Below, piece by piece: positions 1-9,151 of a stretch of DNA of 64,000 bases. The DNA is from CAVQEG01 sp963711465 (GTDB lineage: Bacteria > Bacteroidota > Ignavibacteria > OLB7): contig CAVQEG010000002.1 in the NCBI GenBank assembly GCA_963711465.1, positions 372,001 to 436,000 on the forward strand, written 5' to 3'. Under the pieces are notes generated by a model. It did no database searches. It was not told where the DNA came from and saw only the letters and a program-made list of their open reading frames with translations. The translations under genes and the position numbers were made by a program. The stretch's first letter is position 1, and each line of letters opens with the position of its first letter.

Positions 1-2252
1 TAGCACGCCAGCGCCTCGCTGTACTCCCCGCGACCGTAATGCACAATGCCACGATCGCCCATGGCACGGGCAATGCTCCGGCGATCGCCAAGCTCGCGCG
101 CCACGTCCTCCGCCTCTCGTGCCAGTCGCTCGGCTTCCTCCATCCGACCCAGGTTGCGCGTCAGCCGCGCAAGCGACGACAACGCCCCCGATGCTCCGGC
201 GCGATCCCCAACCTCCCGCAGCAACGCCACTCGCTGGCGCTGCAACCGCTCAGCTTCAACCCATCCACCGATCCGATCCAGCAGATCGGCAACCAGTCTC
301 ACCACCACCGCTTGCCGCGCCGCCCCCGGCTCCGCACGCTGCTGCCATCGCTCCAGTCCCGCATCGTAGGCGGCTGCCACCGCCGTCGGCGGAATGGACG
401 ACCATAGCCGCAGCACCTCCTCGCGCTCGCCACCCCATATCTCCTCCAACCGCTCGATCTCCGTCAGTGCCGCCTCCAGACGCGCTCGCTCTCCCAGTTT
501 CTCCAGCGCATGAAGCAACTCACGGGTCGTACGAAGACCCACCGGCGCACCCTCGAAGTATTCGGCAAGCTCTGCGTAGCCCTGTCGCTTCTTCCCCCCA
601 TCAGTCAGATACCGTTTCTCGACCGCTCGCCGCAGGTAGTCGTGGAAGAACGTCAGCACCCCGTCCCGCCGCACCAGGTGGTAGTCCAGACCGAGCAGCA
701 GCGTCGAGAGCTTCAGCCGACCGATGCCGGTCAGCTCCGCAAGCTCTTCTTCGGTCAACCCGCTGCGTGAGCACCACATGAGCGTCATCACCTCGCGAAC
801 AACCTTCTGCGAGTAGTCGTCCTCCATCCGTTCCAGCACCTGCTGGAACAGATCCTCCGTCCCCGTCGTTTTCAGGTACCGCTCGATGCGTGTCTCCAGC
901 TGCTCGTGGCTCGCGTCCAATCGGAGTTCCTCCAGAAGCGTCCGCAGAAACAACGGGTGGGCGCACTTCACGTCCGCCGCCAATCGACCCACCTGCTCGC
1001 TCGACAGCGCCTTGTGGTACTCCGACAGGTAGCGCACCACCACCGCCTCGCGCTCCTTCTCCGTCAGCGGCTGCATCCCCAGTGTCTGCCAGCCACGACC
1101 GCGCAGATCGACCAGGGTCTGCTCGACCGTACTGGTGATGATCAGCTTTACACCCGGCGGCATCACCGGAGGCAGCCAGTGCAGATCCAGTGCTCTCCCC
1201 GTCAACTGATTGATCCCGTCGATCACTACCAGCAACGGCTTGCCGACGGTGAACCCCAGCCAGTTGGCGAACTGCTGCTCGATCTCCTCGGGGGCCGACG
1301 GTATCTCCTCGCTCCGGTCGTACCGCTCCCTGATCTCCTCCATCACGTGCCGCATGATCCCGAGGTGATCGCTGTCGCCGGCCCCGATGCCCACGTAGTG
1401 CTCCACGATCGGCAGCTCCGGCTGACGACGATGCATCTGATCGCACCAGAACGACACCAGCGAGCTCTTGCCCGAGCCCGACTCCGCGTAGATCACCAGC
1501 GGCCGGCTCCCCTCGGTGGAACGCCACTCGTTCAGCTCGCTCAGGTACGCAGGGTTCGGGATGTAAGCGTGCCGGCGACTCGCAGCAAATGCCCGGTGTC
1601 GCGAGCGTTCCTCCTCGAGTGGTGTCGGTGCCGAGGCCTCGGAGAAGTCCCGCCTGATGATACCGACCAGATGATCGTACACCTGCTTGCCCAGCGACAC
1701 CCGATCTCGGAACGTCTCGGTGCGGACTCCGGCATCGGATACCCGCTGCATCAGATCGGCGATGCGTCGCTGCTCCTCGTCTTCCTCATCCTCACTCGCA
1801 TGCAGCGACTCCTGTCCCCGGCGGACGAACACCGCCGCACGCGATACGTCCGCATCCGCATTGAGCAGACCATGCCGGAACTCCAGGTCGGTGATCGACG
1901 ACGAATCCATCGCCGCCGTCTCCAGCCACGGGTATTTCTTCAGCAGCTCGGCGTCCTTGTAGTACTCAAGCAACTCCGGCACGTACCCGTAGCGGTCGCC
2001 GGTAATCCCGATGAAATACGGACGGCACTTGTCGATCTCCTCCAGGCACGTGCGGATTACCTGACCGAGCACGACATCCTCCTCGGTCAGGCCCCACCTG
2101 AGATCCACCTCGGTGAAGGTGATGCCCCGCCCGCGACACAGCGTGCGGATCTCGGGGAAGATCTTCTTCACCAGATGCTCGCGCTCCTCCTGCAGGTCGC
2201 GGAAGGTGGAGCTGATGAAGACGCGGAGTTCGTTATTCGGCTGCGGCATCAT
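1..2252 (-). CDS. DUF4062-STAND NTPase-TPR protein A (C-terminus beyond window)
   Basis: This is the last visible gene of the first tandem run; 750 codons are visible and the reading frame runs off the left edge inside the TPR array. The start MMPQPNNELRVF overlaps the 3' end of gene B by 20 bp, so translational coupling is likely. Domains in order: DUF4062 (about residues 8-145, FISSTFRDLQEERE and VDLRWG), a STAND NTPase core with AESGSGKSS and VIDGINQL, a winged-helix/helical region (FFHDYLRRAVEKRYL), then TPR units of the type GDRRSIA...GRGEYSEALAC. The first 60 bases of the window are almost the same as bases near 6919-6980 in gene C, so A and C are recent duplicates at least there. By analogy with NLR-like proteins, the TPRs would sense a ligand and DUF4062 would be the effector; that part is inference. 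Confidence 0.9.
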   Translation of the reverse strand, partial: MMPQPNNELRVFISSTFRDLQEEREHLVKKIFPEIRTLCRGRGITFTEVDLRWGLTEEDVVLGQVIRTCLEEIDKCRPYFIGITGDRYGYVPELLEYYKDAELLKKYPWLETAAMDSSSITDLEFRHGLLNADADVSRAAVFVRRGQESLHASEDEEDEEQRRIADLMQRVSDAGVRTETFRDRVSLGKQVYDHLVGIIRRDFSEASAPTPLEEERSRHRAFAASRRHAYIPNPAYLSELNEWRSTEGSRPLVIYAESGSGKSSLVSFWCDQMHRRQPELPIVEHYVGIGAGDSDHLGIMRHVMEEIRERYDRSEEIPSAPEEIEQQFANWLGFTVGKPLLVVIDGINQLTGRALDLHWLPPVMPPGVKLIITSTVEQTLVDLRGRGWQTLGMQPLTEKEREAVVVRYLSEYHKALSSEQVGRLAADVKCAHPLFLRTLLEELRLDASHEQLETRIERYLKTTGTEDLFQQVLERMEDDYSQKVVREVMTLMWCSRSGLTEEELAELTGIGRLKLSTLLLGLDYHLVRRDGVLTFFHDYLRRAVEKRYLTDGGKKRQGYAELAEYFEGAPVGLRTTRELLHALEKLGERARLEAALTEIERLEEIWGGEREEVLRLWSSIPPTAVAAAYDAGLERWQQRAEPGAARQAVVVRLVADLLDRIGGWVEAERLQRQRVALLREVGDRAGASGALSSLARLTRNLGRMEEAERLAREAEDVARELGDRRSIARAMGDRGIVHYGRGEYSEALAC

Positions 2253-5200
2253 CGGCCTCGGTTGATGGTGTGGGTTTGGCCGCGCGGAGCTCTTCGAGCG
2301 TCACGCGGTAGTCGTGCTTTGGAATGCGCTCGACGAGAGCCGTGTAGAGTCGATCGGCTTCGGAGCGGTGATCGATCGACGGGTCGACACCGAGCTTCCA
2401 GAGCCAGTAGTGGAGTTCGGCACGTTGCGCGTCATCAGTGGTTTCCGATACCATCACGCCGAGACGGTGGAGCGCAGCATCCGCTGCCCCTTCGGCAGCG
2501 TCGATCCGTGCCAGCAGGATCCGCCCGCCGAAGAGCGTGTCCTGCTTCGACAATTGATCAGAGATCGCGACGCATTCCTCGGCATGCTCTCGGGCCGACC
2601 GAAGAGACATTGCGACCCATGTCCCACGCCCGGCGCCATGTACGTACTCTGCCAGATACGCCGGAATCTCCGGATCGCCTCCCCCGACGATCTCCAGCAG
2701 AACGTCCGCAGTACCTTCCAGCCAATACGTAAGACCGGTGAGAAAGCCGACCTCCCGATGCTCCGTGGCCGCCGTTCTGAAGCAGGCCAGCGCCTCGCTG
2801 TACTCTCCGCGACTGCGATGCACGGTGCCCCGATTGCCCACCGCAACGGCAATGCTTCTGCGATCTCCAACCTCTCTCGCGATCGCCTCCTGCTCGGCAT
2901 AGCACGCCAGCGCCTCGCCGTACTCCCCGCGATTGTGATACACGCTGCCGCGATTGCCCACAGCACCGGAAATGCCAGCGCGATCTCCGAGCTCTCTCGC
3001 GATCGCCTCCTGCTCGGCGTAGCACGCCAGCGCCTCGCCGTACTCCCCGAGCTCGTACTGCACACTGCCGCGATTGCCCACGGCATTGGCAATGCTTCTG
3101 CGATCTCCAAGCTCCTGCGAGATCGCCTCCTGCTCGACATAGCACGCCAGCGCCTCGCCGTACTCTCCGAGCATGCGATGCACAATGCCCCGATTGCCCG
3201 CAGCAGCTGCAATCCCCCGACGATCTCCAAGCTCCCTCGCGATCTCCTCTTGCTCCGCATAACACGCCAGCGCCTGGTTGTACCTCCCGAGCATGCTATG
3301 CGCACTACCCATCGCGCCGAAGTTGTATCCCATCCCCTGGCGGTTACTGATGCTGCGATTGATCTCCAACGCACGCCGAAACCGCTCTATCGCCTCAGCG
3401 GGCGATCCCTGGTCCTGCTGGATCAATCCAATGTTGTGAGTGACTCCGGCAATCTCCCTGCGATCGCCAAGCGCTCGCGCAATCTGCTCCTGCTCCGCGA
3501 AGCACGCCAGCGCCTCCTCGTACTCCCCGCGATCAGAATGCACAATGCCTCGGTTGCCGACTGCGCGGGCGATGCCTCTGAGATCGCCAAGCTCTCGCGC
3601 GATCCGCTCCGCCTGTCTGACCAGGTCCTCGGCCTCCTCCCGCCGTCCCAGTTGGCGTGCAAGCATTCCAAGCGTAGCCAGCGCCGCTGCCTCGCCCGTG
3701 CGATCCTCGACCGCGCGCGCTCTCTCCAATCGCCTGCGCGCCACCTGTTCGGCATCTCGCCAGGCACCCACCCGCTCGTACAACGTCCCGACCGCATCCA
3801 GCACTGCAATTCGTTCCTCATCCGTTCGCTCACCCTCTTCCCACTGCTCCAGACCCGCACCGTAGGCTTCGGCCATTTCCGACAGGTCCCGCGTTGACCA
3901 CAGCCGCAGCACCTCGTGCTCGTCGGACTTCCACAATCCGGTGAATCGATCGATCCGGCTCAACACGCCATCCAGTCCTCGCCGGTCCCCCAGCGTCTCC
4001 AGCGCGTGCAGCAGTTCCAGCGTGGAGCGGAGCGTCACCTCCGTTCGCTCGAAGTATTCCGCAAGCTGACCGTACCGATCGGCACGCATCGACGACTGCC
4101 TCAGGTACCGCTTCTCAACCGCGCGCCGCAGGTAATCGTGGAAGAAGGTCAGGACACCATCACGCCGCACCAGGTGGTAGTCCAGACCCAACAGCAACGT
4201 CGACAGGTTCAGCCGGCCAATGCCGGTCAGTTCAGCGAGCTCTTCTTCGGTGAGCCCTCCTCGCGAGCACCACAGGAATGCCAACACCTCCCGAACCGTC
4301 TTCTGCGAGTAGTCATCCTCGAGCCGCTCCAGCACACGCTGGAACAGATCTTCCGTGCCGGTGGTCGCCAGCAGCGTCGTCACGGCCTGCCCCAGATTCT
4401 CGTGCCTGCCGTGCAGCCGGAGCTCCTCGAGCAGCGTCCGCAGGAACAGAGGGTGAGAACATTTCGCGTCCTCGGCGATGCGCTTCACCTGCTGCGCCGA
4501 GAGAGCCTTGCGGTACTCCGCGAGGAACCGCACGACGACCGCCTCGCGTTCGCGTTCCTTGAGCGGCTGCATTCCCAGCTCGGCCCACCCGCGAGCGCGC
4601 AGGTCGACGAGCGTCTGCTCCACGGTCGAGGAGATTATCAGCTTGACGCCGGGCGGAATCATCGGCGGCAGCCAGTGCAGCTGCAGTGCGCGACCGGTGA
4701 GCTGATTGATGCCGTCAATCACCAGCAGAAGCGGTTTGCCGACAGTGAAGCCGAGCCAGTTGGCGAAATCGCGCTCCATCGCCTCCGGCTTCGTCGGCAG
4801 TTCTTCGGCGCGTTCGAAGCGCTCCTTGATCTCCTCCATAACGTGCCGGATGATGCCGAGGTGATCGGAGTCGCCCGCGCCGATGCCGACGTAGTGCTCG
4901 ACAATCGGAAGCTCGGGCTGACGGCGCCGCAACTGCTCGCACCAGAAGCTCACCAGCGAGCTCTTCCCCGAGCCGCTCTCGGCGTAGAGGATCAGCGGAG
5001 TGTCGTCCGAGGCGAACCAGTCGTTCAGCCGCCTGAGGTAGTCATGGTTCGGGATGTAGGCGCGGCGGCGGCTTGCAGCAAAGGCGATATGCTTCGACCG
5101 TTCCTCTTCGAGTGGCGTAGGGCGCCTCGCATCGGCGAAATCGCGTCTGATGATCTCGATCAATTCATCGTAGACCATCTCTCCGAGCGACCCCGGATCG

Positions 5201-5745
5201 CGGAACTCCTCGACATGGAGCCCGGCAGCGCGAACCCGCTCCTTCAGCCCATCGAGCGGCTTTCCCTCCGGCAGGTCTCCACCGCCGTCGTCGAGACCTC
5301 GACGCTGGCGACGGAAGTAGAATCGGGGAGCGTTTTGGACCGACACCGGATCATTCAGCACCGCATGCCGAAACTCCAGATCGATGATCGAGGCACCCTC
5401 CATGGCTGCCTCCTCGATCCAGGGCCAGCGTTCGAGCAGCTCGGCGTCCTTGTAGTACTCAAGTAACTCCGGCACGTACCCGTAGCGCTCGCCGGTAATC
5501 CCGATGAAATACGGCCGGCACTTGTCGATCTCCTCCAGGCACGTACGGATCACCTGACCGAGCACCTGGTCTTCGTCGGTCAGTCCCCACCGAAGATCGA
5601 CCTCCGTAAACGTGATCCCACGCTGGCGGCAGAGCGCGCGGATCTCCGGGAAGATCTTCTTCACCAGATGCTCGCGCTCCTCCTGCAGGTCCCGGAAGGT
5701 GCTCGAGATGAACACGCGGAGTTCGCTATTCGACGACGGTATCAT
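2233..5745 (-). CDS. DUF4062-STAND NTPase-TPR protein B
   Basis: 1170 residues. DUF4062 occupies about residues 8-145 (FISSTFRDLQEERE, EVDLRWG at 48-54, RPYFIGITGERYG). The P-loop AESGSGKS is at 255-262 and the Walker B-like LLLVIDGINQL is around 339-349. The Walker A lacks the usual first glycine (A instead), as in most paralogues here. A helical region ending FFHDYLRRAVEKRYL follows, then about seven TPR units of 40 residues, the last ones of the type GDRRSIA.AVGNRG..H..RGEYGEALAC. The C-terminal cap contains DTLFGGRILLARIDAAEG and RAELHYWLWKLG. The start MIPSSNSELRV overlaps gene C by 20 bp and the stop lies 20 bp inside gene A. Cytoplasmic; no signal peptide or membrane segment is seen. 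Likely an ATP-driven oligomerising sensor; the effector activity of DUF4062 is unproven. Confidence 0.93.
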   Translation of the reverse strand: MIPSSNSELRVFISSTFRDLQEEREHLVKKIFPEIRALCRQRGITFTEVDLRWGLTDEDQVLGQVIRTCLEEIDKCRPYFIGITGERYGYVPELLEYYKDAELLERWPWIEEAAMEGASIIDLEFRHAVLNDPVSVQNAPRFYFRRQRRGLDDGGGDLPEGKPLDGLKERVRAAGLHVEEFRDPGSLGEMVYDELIEIIRRDFADARRPTPLEEERSKHIAFAASRRRAYIPNHDYLRRLNDWFASDDTPLILYAESGSGKSSLVSFWCEQLRRRQPELPIVEHYVGIGAGDSDHLGIIRHVMEEIKERFERAEELPTKPEAMERDFANWLGFTVGKPLLLVIDGINQLTGRALQLHWLPPMIPPGVKLIISSTVEQTLVDLRARGWAELGMQPLKEREREAVVVRFLAEYRKALSAQQVKRIAEDAKCSHPLFLRTLLEELRLHGRHENLGQAVTTLLATTGTEDLFQRVLERLEDDYSQKTVREVLAFLWCSRGGLTEEELAELTGIGRLNLSTLLLGLDYHLVRRDGVLTFFHDYLRRAVEKRYLRQSSMRADRYGQLAEYFERTEVTLRSTLELLHALETLGDRRGLDGVLSRIDRFTGLWKSDEHEVLRLWSTRDLSEMAEAYGAGLEQWEEGERTDEERIAVLDAVGTLYERVGAWRDAEQVARRRLERARAVEDRTGEAAALATLGMLARQLGRREEAEDLVRQAERIARELGDLRGIARAVGNRGIVHSDRGEYEEALACFAEQEQIARALGDRREIAGVTHNIGLIQQDQGSPAEAIERFRRALEINRSISNRQGMGYNFGAMGSAHSMLGRYNQALACYAEQEEIARELGDRRGIAAAAGNRGIVHRMLGEYGEALACYVEQEAISQELGDRRSIANAVGNRGSVQYELGEYGEALACYAEQEAIARELGDRAGISGAVGNRGSVYHNRGEYGEALACYAEQEAIAREVGDRRSIAVAVGNRGTVHRSRGEYSEALACFRTAATEHREVGFLTGLTYWLEGTADVLLEIVGGGDPEIPAYLAEYVHGAGRGTWVAMSLRSAREHAEECVAISDQLSKQDTLFGGRILLARIDAAEGAADAALHRLGVMVSETTDDAQRAELHYWLWKLGVDPSIDHRSEADRLYTALVERIPKHDYRVTLEELRAAKPTPSTEADDAAAE

Positions 5746-8700
5746 CGGCCTCGGCGGTGGGTGATGATGTGGACCTGGCCGCGCGGAGCTCTTCGAGCCT
5801 CACGCGGTAGTGGTGCTTTGGAATGCGCTCGAATAGCGCCGCGTAGAGTTGTTCAGCTTCCGAGCGGTGATCGGCATCGGTGGCGCTGAGTTTCCAGAGC
5901 CAGTAGTGGAGCTCGGCACGCTGGTCCATCCCCTCCTCTGACGGGTGGCCCGAGTCTTCGAGGGCCGGTGTGGGTGCGGCGGCCTCCTCCAACAGCCTGG
6001 TAAGACGTTGCAGTGCAACGTTTCTACCTCCCTCTGCCGCTTCGATCCGTGCAAGCAGAACGCGACCGTTGAACAGCGTGTCCGCCTTCGACAACTCCTC
6101 GCTGATCGACACACACTCTTCGGCCTGCTCCCGCGCCACCCGTAGCGACATGGCCTGCCACGTCCCACCCTCCGCATTGGGGACGTACTCCCGCAGGTAC
6201 TCCGGCAGCTCCCCCTCCTGCTCGACGAGTTCCACCAGAACGCGGGCTGTTCCCCACAACCAGTCTGTCAGTCCATAGCGGAAGCCGATCTCACCGTGCT
6301 CCGTCGCTGCCTGCCGATAGCACGCCAGCGCCTCGCCGTACTCCCCGCGACTCGAATGCACAATGCCACGATTGCCCACGGCAACGGCAATGCTGCTGCG
6401 ATCGCCCAGCTCTCGCGCGATCGCCTCCTGTTCACCAAAGCACGCCAGCGCCTCGTTGTATTCTCCGCGATCCGAATGCACACTGCCACGATTGCCCACG
6501 GCAAGGGCAATGCTGCTGCGATCACCAAGTTCTCGCGCGATCGCCTCCCGTTCACCATAGCACGCCAGCGCCTCGTTGTACTCCCCGTGACTCGAATGCA
6601 CAACGCCACGATTGCCCACGGCAACGGCAATGCTGCTGCGATCGCCCAGCTCTCGCGCCATCGCCTCCAACTCAGCATAGCACGCCAGCGCCTCGCCGTA
6701 CTCCCCGCGGCTCGAATGCACATTGCCACGATTGCCCACGGCAATGGCAATGCTCCTGCGATCGCCAAGCTCCCGTGCGATCGCCTCCTTTTCACCATAG
6801 CACGCCAGCGCCTCGCTGTACTCCCCGCGATTCAAATGCACATTGCCACGATTGCCCACGGCAATGGCAATGCTCCTGCGATCGCCAAGCTCCCGCGCGA
6901 TCTCCTCGCTCTCAGCATAGCACGCCAGCGCCTCGCTGTACTCCCCGCGACCGTAATGCACAATGCCACGATTGCTCACGGCACGGGCAATGCTCCGGCG
7001 ATCGCCAAGCTCGCGCGCGATCGCCTCCGCCTCTCGTGCCAGTCGCTCCGCTTCCTCCATCCGACCCAGGTTGCGCGTCAGCTGCATAAGCGACGACAAC
7101 GCCTGCGATTCTCCCGTGCGGTCCCCAACCTCCCGCAGCAACTCCACGCGCTCGCGCTGCAACCGCTCGGCATCCACCCACGCGCCGATTCGATTCAGTA
7201 AATCGGCAACTGATCCCAGCACCGCAGCACGCCGATCCGCTTCCCGCCTCTCCCGCTCTGCGCATCGCTCCACTCCTGCATTGTACGCAGCCGCCACCGC
7301 CGCTACATCCACCGACGACCACAGCCGCAGTACCTCCTCACTCTCGGCGGCCCATATCTCTTCGAACCGCTCCATCTCCGTCAGTGCCGCCTCCAGACGT
7401 GCTCGCTCTCCCAGGTTCTCCAGCGCATGGAGCAACTCACGGGTCGTGCGAAGGCCCACCACCGAGCCCTCGAAGTAGTTGGCTAGCTCTGCGTAGCCCT
7501 GCCGCTTCTTCCCCGCATCGGTCAGATATCGCTTCTCGACCGCTCGTCGCAGGTAGTCGTGGAAGAACGTCAGCACCCCCTCCCGACGCACCAGGTGGTA
7601 GTCCAGACCCAGCAGCAGCGTCGAGAGCTTCAGACGTCCGACCCCGGTCAGCTCGCCAAGCTCCTCTTCGCTCAGTCCACCACGCGAGCACCACAGCAAC
7701 GACATCACCTCGCGAACAACCTTCTGCGAGTAGTCATCCTCCAGTCGCTCCAACACACGCTGGAACAGATCCTCCGTCCCCGATGTCCGCAGGTACTGGC
7801 CGATCCGTTCGTCGAGCTTCTCGTGGCTGCTGTCCAGTCGCAACTCCTCCAGCAGCGTCCGCAGAAACAGCGGATGCGAGCACTTCGCGTCTTCCACGAT
7901 TCTGGTCACCTGCTCCTTCGACAACGCCTTGTGATACTCCGACAGATACCGCACGATCACCCCCTCTCGCTCACGCTCCTTCAGCGGTTGCATCGCAAGC
8001 TCACGCCAGCCACGTCGCCGCAGATCCACCAGCGTCTGCTCCACCGTTGAGGTGATGATCAGCTTCACCCCCGCTGGCATCATCGGCGGTAGCCAGTGCA
8101 GATCGAGCGCACGGCCGGTGAGCTGATTTATCCCGTCGATCACCAGCAGCATCGGCGCGCCGACGCCGAAGCCCAGCCAGTTGGCGAAGTCGCGTTCCAT
8201 CTCTTCCGGCTTCGACGGGATCTCTTCGCTCCGTTCGTATCGTTCCCTGATCTCCTCGATCACGTGCCGGATGATCCCGAGGTGATCCGAGTCGCCGGCG
8301 CCGATGCCGACGTAGTGCTCGACGATGAACGACTCCGGCTCGCGACGCTTCTGCTGCTGGCACCAGAACGACACCAGCGAACTCTTCCCCGATCCACTCT
8401 CGGCATAGAGAATCAGCGGTGGCGCACCGGCATCCTGATACCACGCGCTCAGTTCGCTCAGATACTCCGGGTTCGGTATGTAGGCGCGCCGGCGTGATGC
8501 GGCGAACGCCTCGTGACGAATCCGCTCCTGCTCAAGCGCTGTCGGCGCTACCGCATCGGCGTAGTCACGGTCGATCGTCCGCCGCAGTTCGTCGTAGACC
8601 ATCTCACCCAGCGATACCGGATCACGGAATTCCTCGACCGGCAGCCCGGCTTCCCGAACGCGCTGCTGCAATCGCTCAAGCGCCGCCTGCTCGCTCCCCG

Positions 8701-9151
8701 TGATCGCAGACTCCTCGCCATAGCGCGTGCGTCGGAAGAAGAAGCGGGCGCGGTCGTTGCCATCGTTCAGCGCGCTGTGGCGGAACTCCAGGTCGATGAT
8801 GCTCGCCCCCTCCATCACAGCATCCTCGATCCACGGATAGCGGCCAATGAGTTCGGCATCCTTGTAGATATCGACCAGGTCGGGCACGTACCCGTAGCGC
8901 TCCCCGGTGATGCCGATGAAGTAGGGCCGGCAGCGGTCGATCTCCTCCAGGCACGTACGGATCACCTGACCGAGCACGACATCCTCCTCGGTCAGCCCCC
9001 ACCGCAGATCGACCTCTGTAAAGGTGATCCCCCGCTGGCGGCAGAGCGCGCGGATCTCCGGGAAGATCTTCTTCACCAGATGCTCGCGCTCCTCCTGGAG
9101 ATCGCGGAAGGTGGAGCTGATGAAGACGCGGAGTTCATTCGGCGTGCTCAT
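5726..9151 (-). CDS. DUF4062-STAND NTPase-TPR protein C
   Basis: 1141 residues with the same layout as its neighbours: DUF4062 at about 5-140, P-loop AESGSGKSS with Lys256, MLLVIDGINQL, the FFHDYLRRAVEKRYL region, TPR array and C-terminal cap (RAELHYWLWKLS near the end). Its TPR array is the most uniform in the window: six consecutive 40-residue units differ at only a few positions, encoded by exact 120-bp periods. The start ATG shares ATGA with the stop of gene D (4-bp overlap), whereas the other junctions of the run overlap by 14 or 20 bp. The N-terminus MSTPNELRV is in register with the conserved family start. Role inferred as in gene B: a STAND-type sensor/effector. Confidence 0.93.
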   Translation of the reverse strand: MSTPNELRVFISSTFRDLQEEREHLVKKIFPEIRALCRQRGITFTEVDLRWGLTEEDVVLGQVIRTCLEEIDRCRPYFIGITGERYGYVPDLVDIYKDAELIGRYPWIEDAVMEGASIIDLEFRHSALNDGNDRARFFFRRTRYGEESAITGSEQAALERLQQRVREAGLPVEEFRDPVSLGEMVYDELRRTIDRDYADAVAPTALEQERIRHEAFAASRRRAYIPNPEYLSELSAWYQDAGAPPLILYAESGSGKSSLVSFWCQQQKRREPESFIVEHYVGIGAGDSDHLGIIRHVIEEIRERYERSEEIPSKPEEMERDFANWLGFGVGAPMLLVIDGINQLTGRALDLHWLPPMMPAGVKLIITSTVEQTLVDLRRRGWRELAMQPLKEREREGVIVRYLSEYHKALSKEQVTRIVEDAKCSHPLFLRTLLEELRLDSSHEKLDERIGQYLRTSGTEDLFQRVLERLEDDYSQKVVREVMSLLWCSRGGLSEEELGELTGVGRLKLSTLLLGLDYHLVRREGVLTFFHDYLRRAVEKRYLTDAGKKRQGYAELANYFEGSVVGLRTTRELLHALENLGERARLEAALTEMERFEEIWAAESEEVLRLWSSVDVAAVAAAYNAGVERCAERERREADRRAAVLGSVADLLNRIGAWVDAERLQRERVELLREVGDRTGESQALSSLMQLTRNLGRMEEAERLAREAEAIARELGDRRSIARAVSNRGIVHYGRGEYSEALACYAESEEIARELGDRRSIAIAVGNRGNVHLNRGEYSEALACYGEKEAIARELGDRRSIAIAVGNRGNVHSSRGEYGEALACYAELEAMARELGDRSSIAVAVGNRGVVHSSHGEYNEALACYGEREAIARELGDRSSIALAVGNRGSVHSDRGEYNEALACFGEQEAIARELGDRSSIAVAVGNRGIVHSSRGEYGEALACYRQAATEHGEIGFRYGLTDWLWGTARVLVELVEQEGELPEYLREYVPNAEGGTWQAMSLRVAREQAEECVSISEELSKADTLFNGRVLLARIEAAEGGRNVALQRLTRLLEEAAAPTPALEDSGHPSEEGMDQRAELHYWLWKLSATDADHRSEAEQLYAALFERIPKHHYRVRLEELRAARSTSSPTAEADDTVVE
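6321..7040 (-). repeat. 120-bp tandem repeat encoding near-identical TPR units in gene C
   Basis: The word cacgccagcgcctcg recurs at 6321, 6441, 6561, 6681, 6801 and 6921, exactly 120 bp apart, and the DNA between copies is nearly the same. Each unit encodes one 40-residue TPR. Similar 120-bp periods are seen in gene B (anchors near 2783, 2903, 3023, 3143, 3263 and 3503) and at the left edge in gene A. The similarity at DNA level points to recent unit duplication or ongoing homogenisation. Copy number may vary between strains. Confidence 0.9.

Noticed and set aside
6321..7040. Regularly spaced repeats that could be taken for a CRISPR array
   Set aside because: The period is exactly 120 bp with no unique spacers; every unit codes in frame for a TPR of gene C.
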